Assembly: GCA_016868955.1 (NCBI GenBank)
Contig: VGFF01000107.1
Span: 1 to 6,844, forward strand
DNA from: Armatimonadota bacterium
GTDB lineage: Bacteria > Sysuimicrobiota > Sysuimicrobiia > Sysuimicrobiales > VGFF01
Length of the DNA stretch: 6,844 bases
Direction of reading: 5' to 3'
Shown: one piece after another, positions 6,627 to 6,844 of the stretch
Numbering within the stretch: the first letter of the stretch is position 1
How the letters are laid out: every line of letters starts with the position of its first letter
The notes under the pieces: generated by a model
Seen by the model: only the letters and a program-made list of their open reading frames with translations
What the model was told of the DNA's origin: nothing
Database searches by the model: none
Position numbers and translations under genes: made by a program

Positions 6627-6844
6627 TCAACGACGAAGCCGTGGGTCCAGCGCGTCGCGCAAGCCGTCCCCCATCAGGTTAAACGAGAGGATCGTCACGG
6701 CGACGGCGAAGCACGGCCACAACATGTAATACGGTCTCTGGACCATGACCTGCCTCGCGCTCGGCGACGGATCGTTGAACATGGTCTCCAGCGCGCGGCA
6801 CGCGGCGCTCGTCGCCGTCTTCGCGCGGGCCGTCCCCCCCCGGC
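6627..6844 (-). CDS. Peptide-type ABC transporter permease (DppC/OppC-like), C-terminal fragment
   Basis: About 72 C-terminal residues of an inner-membrane permease of the dipeptide/oligopeptide/nickel ABC family, cut by the right edge of the window. The last membrane helix (around YYMLWPCFAVAVTILSFNL) is followed by the family's hallmark ending MGDGLRDALDPRLRR and a stop at 6629-6627. Before it comes FNDPSPSARQVMVQRP, where relatives usually carry the LGLG...PPTPSWG-type loop, so this part matches less closely. The outermost bases include a run of eight C on the plus strand near 6834-6841, and anything read beyond it is unreliable. The second permease, binding protein and ATPases would lie outside the window to the right. 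The cargo could be peptides, sugars or other small molecules; this family is broad. Confidence 0.82.
   Translation of the reverse strand, partial: RGGTARAKTATSAACRALETMFNDPSPSARQVMVQRPYYMLWPCFAVAVTILSFNLMGDGLRDALDPRLRR

Noticed and set aside
5795..6682. Plus-strand open frame of 295 codons opposite the alpha/beta hydrolase
   Set aside because: Antisense shadow of a well-supported gene with low-complexity Arg/Val/Ala composition and no motif.
6834..6841. Run of eight C near the right edge as a regulatory or slippage tract
   Set aside because: It lies at the edge of the window inside a cut gene; a sequencing or assembly artefact is more likely than biology.

Overview
The window is about two-thirds G+C, densely coding bacterial DNA with no intergenic gap longer than about 50 bases. 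It contains no RNA gene, insertion sequence, CRISPR array or long repeat that I can see. Both ends cut through genes, so it reads as an internal piece of a chromosome or a metagenomic contig. The lineage cannot be fixed from the sequence. High GC, frequent GTG starts, a LexA-like box of the Gram-positive type and a single-chain UvrD-type helicase fused to a RecB-like nuclease would fit Chloroflexota, Actinomycetota or a related terrestrial phylum, but this is a guess.

Left block (1-4117, minus strand, read right to left): recX, then a 1003-residue helicase-nuclease, then a HAD-superfamily hydrolase that runs off the left edge. The three are packed like an operon: 1 base separates recX from the helicase gene, and the helicase stop overlaps the only plausible HAD start, an unusual CTG. 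RecX modulates RecA filaments. The helicase-nuclease has all the SF1A helicase motifs, a PD-(D/E)XK nuclease and four cysteines placed as in the iron-sulfur clamp of AddB-type nucleases. Together they look like a double-strand-break processing and recombination-control unit. A LexA-like palindrome just upstream of recX suggests SOS control.

Middle (about 4116-4760, plus strand): the C-terminal two-thirds of a class I SAM-dependent methyltransferase. The N-terminal part with the glycine-rich SAM-binding motif is absent, and the readable homology begins right against the start of recX. I read it as a 5'-truncated remnant or the mark of a rearrangement or assembly junction.

Right block (4770-6844, minus strand): the C-terminal end of a peptide-type (DppC/OppC-like) ABC transporter permease, then an alpha/beta hydrolase resembling meta-cleavage C-C hydrolases, then a zinc-free NAD(P)H:quinone oxidoreductase. 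The last two overlap by four bases (GTGA) and are probably translationally coupled. This looks like an uptake and catabolic operon of unknown substrate. It converges with the methyltransferase remnant with only 9 bases between the stops.

Nothing here proves a new system. The points most worth checking are the SOS-like site on the recX helicase-nuclease operon, the CTG start of the HAD gene, the headless methyltransferase, and the Asp-to-Asn change at the expected catalytic acid of the alpha/beta hydrolase.
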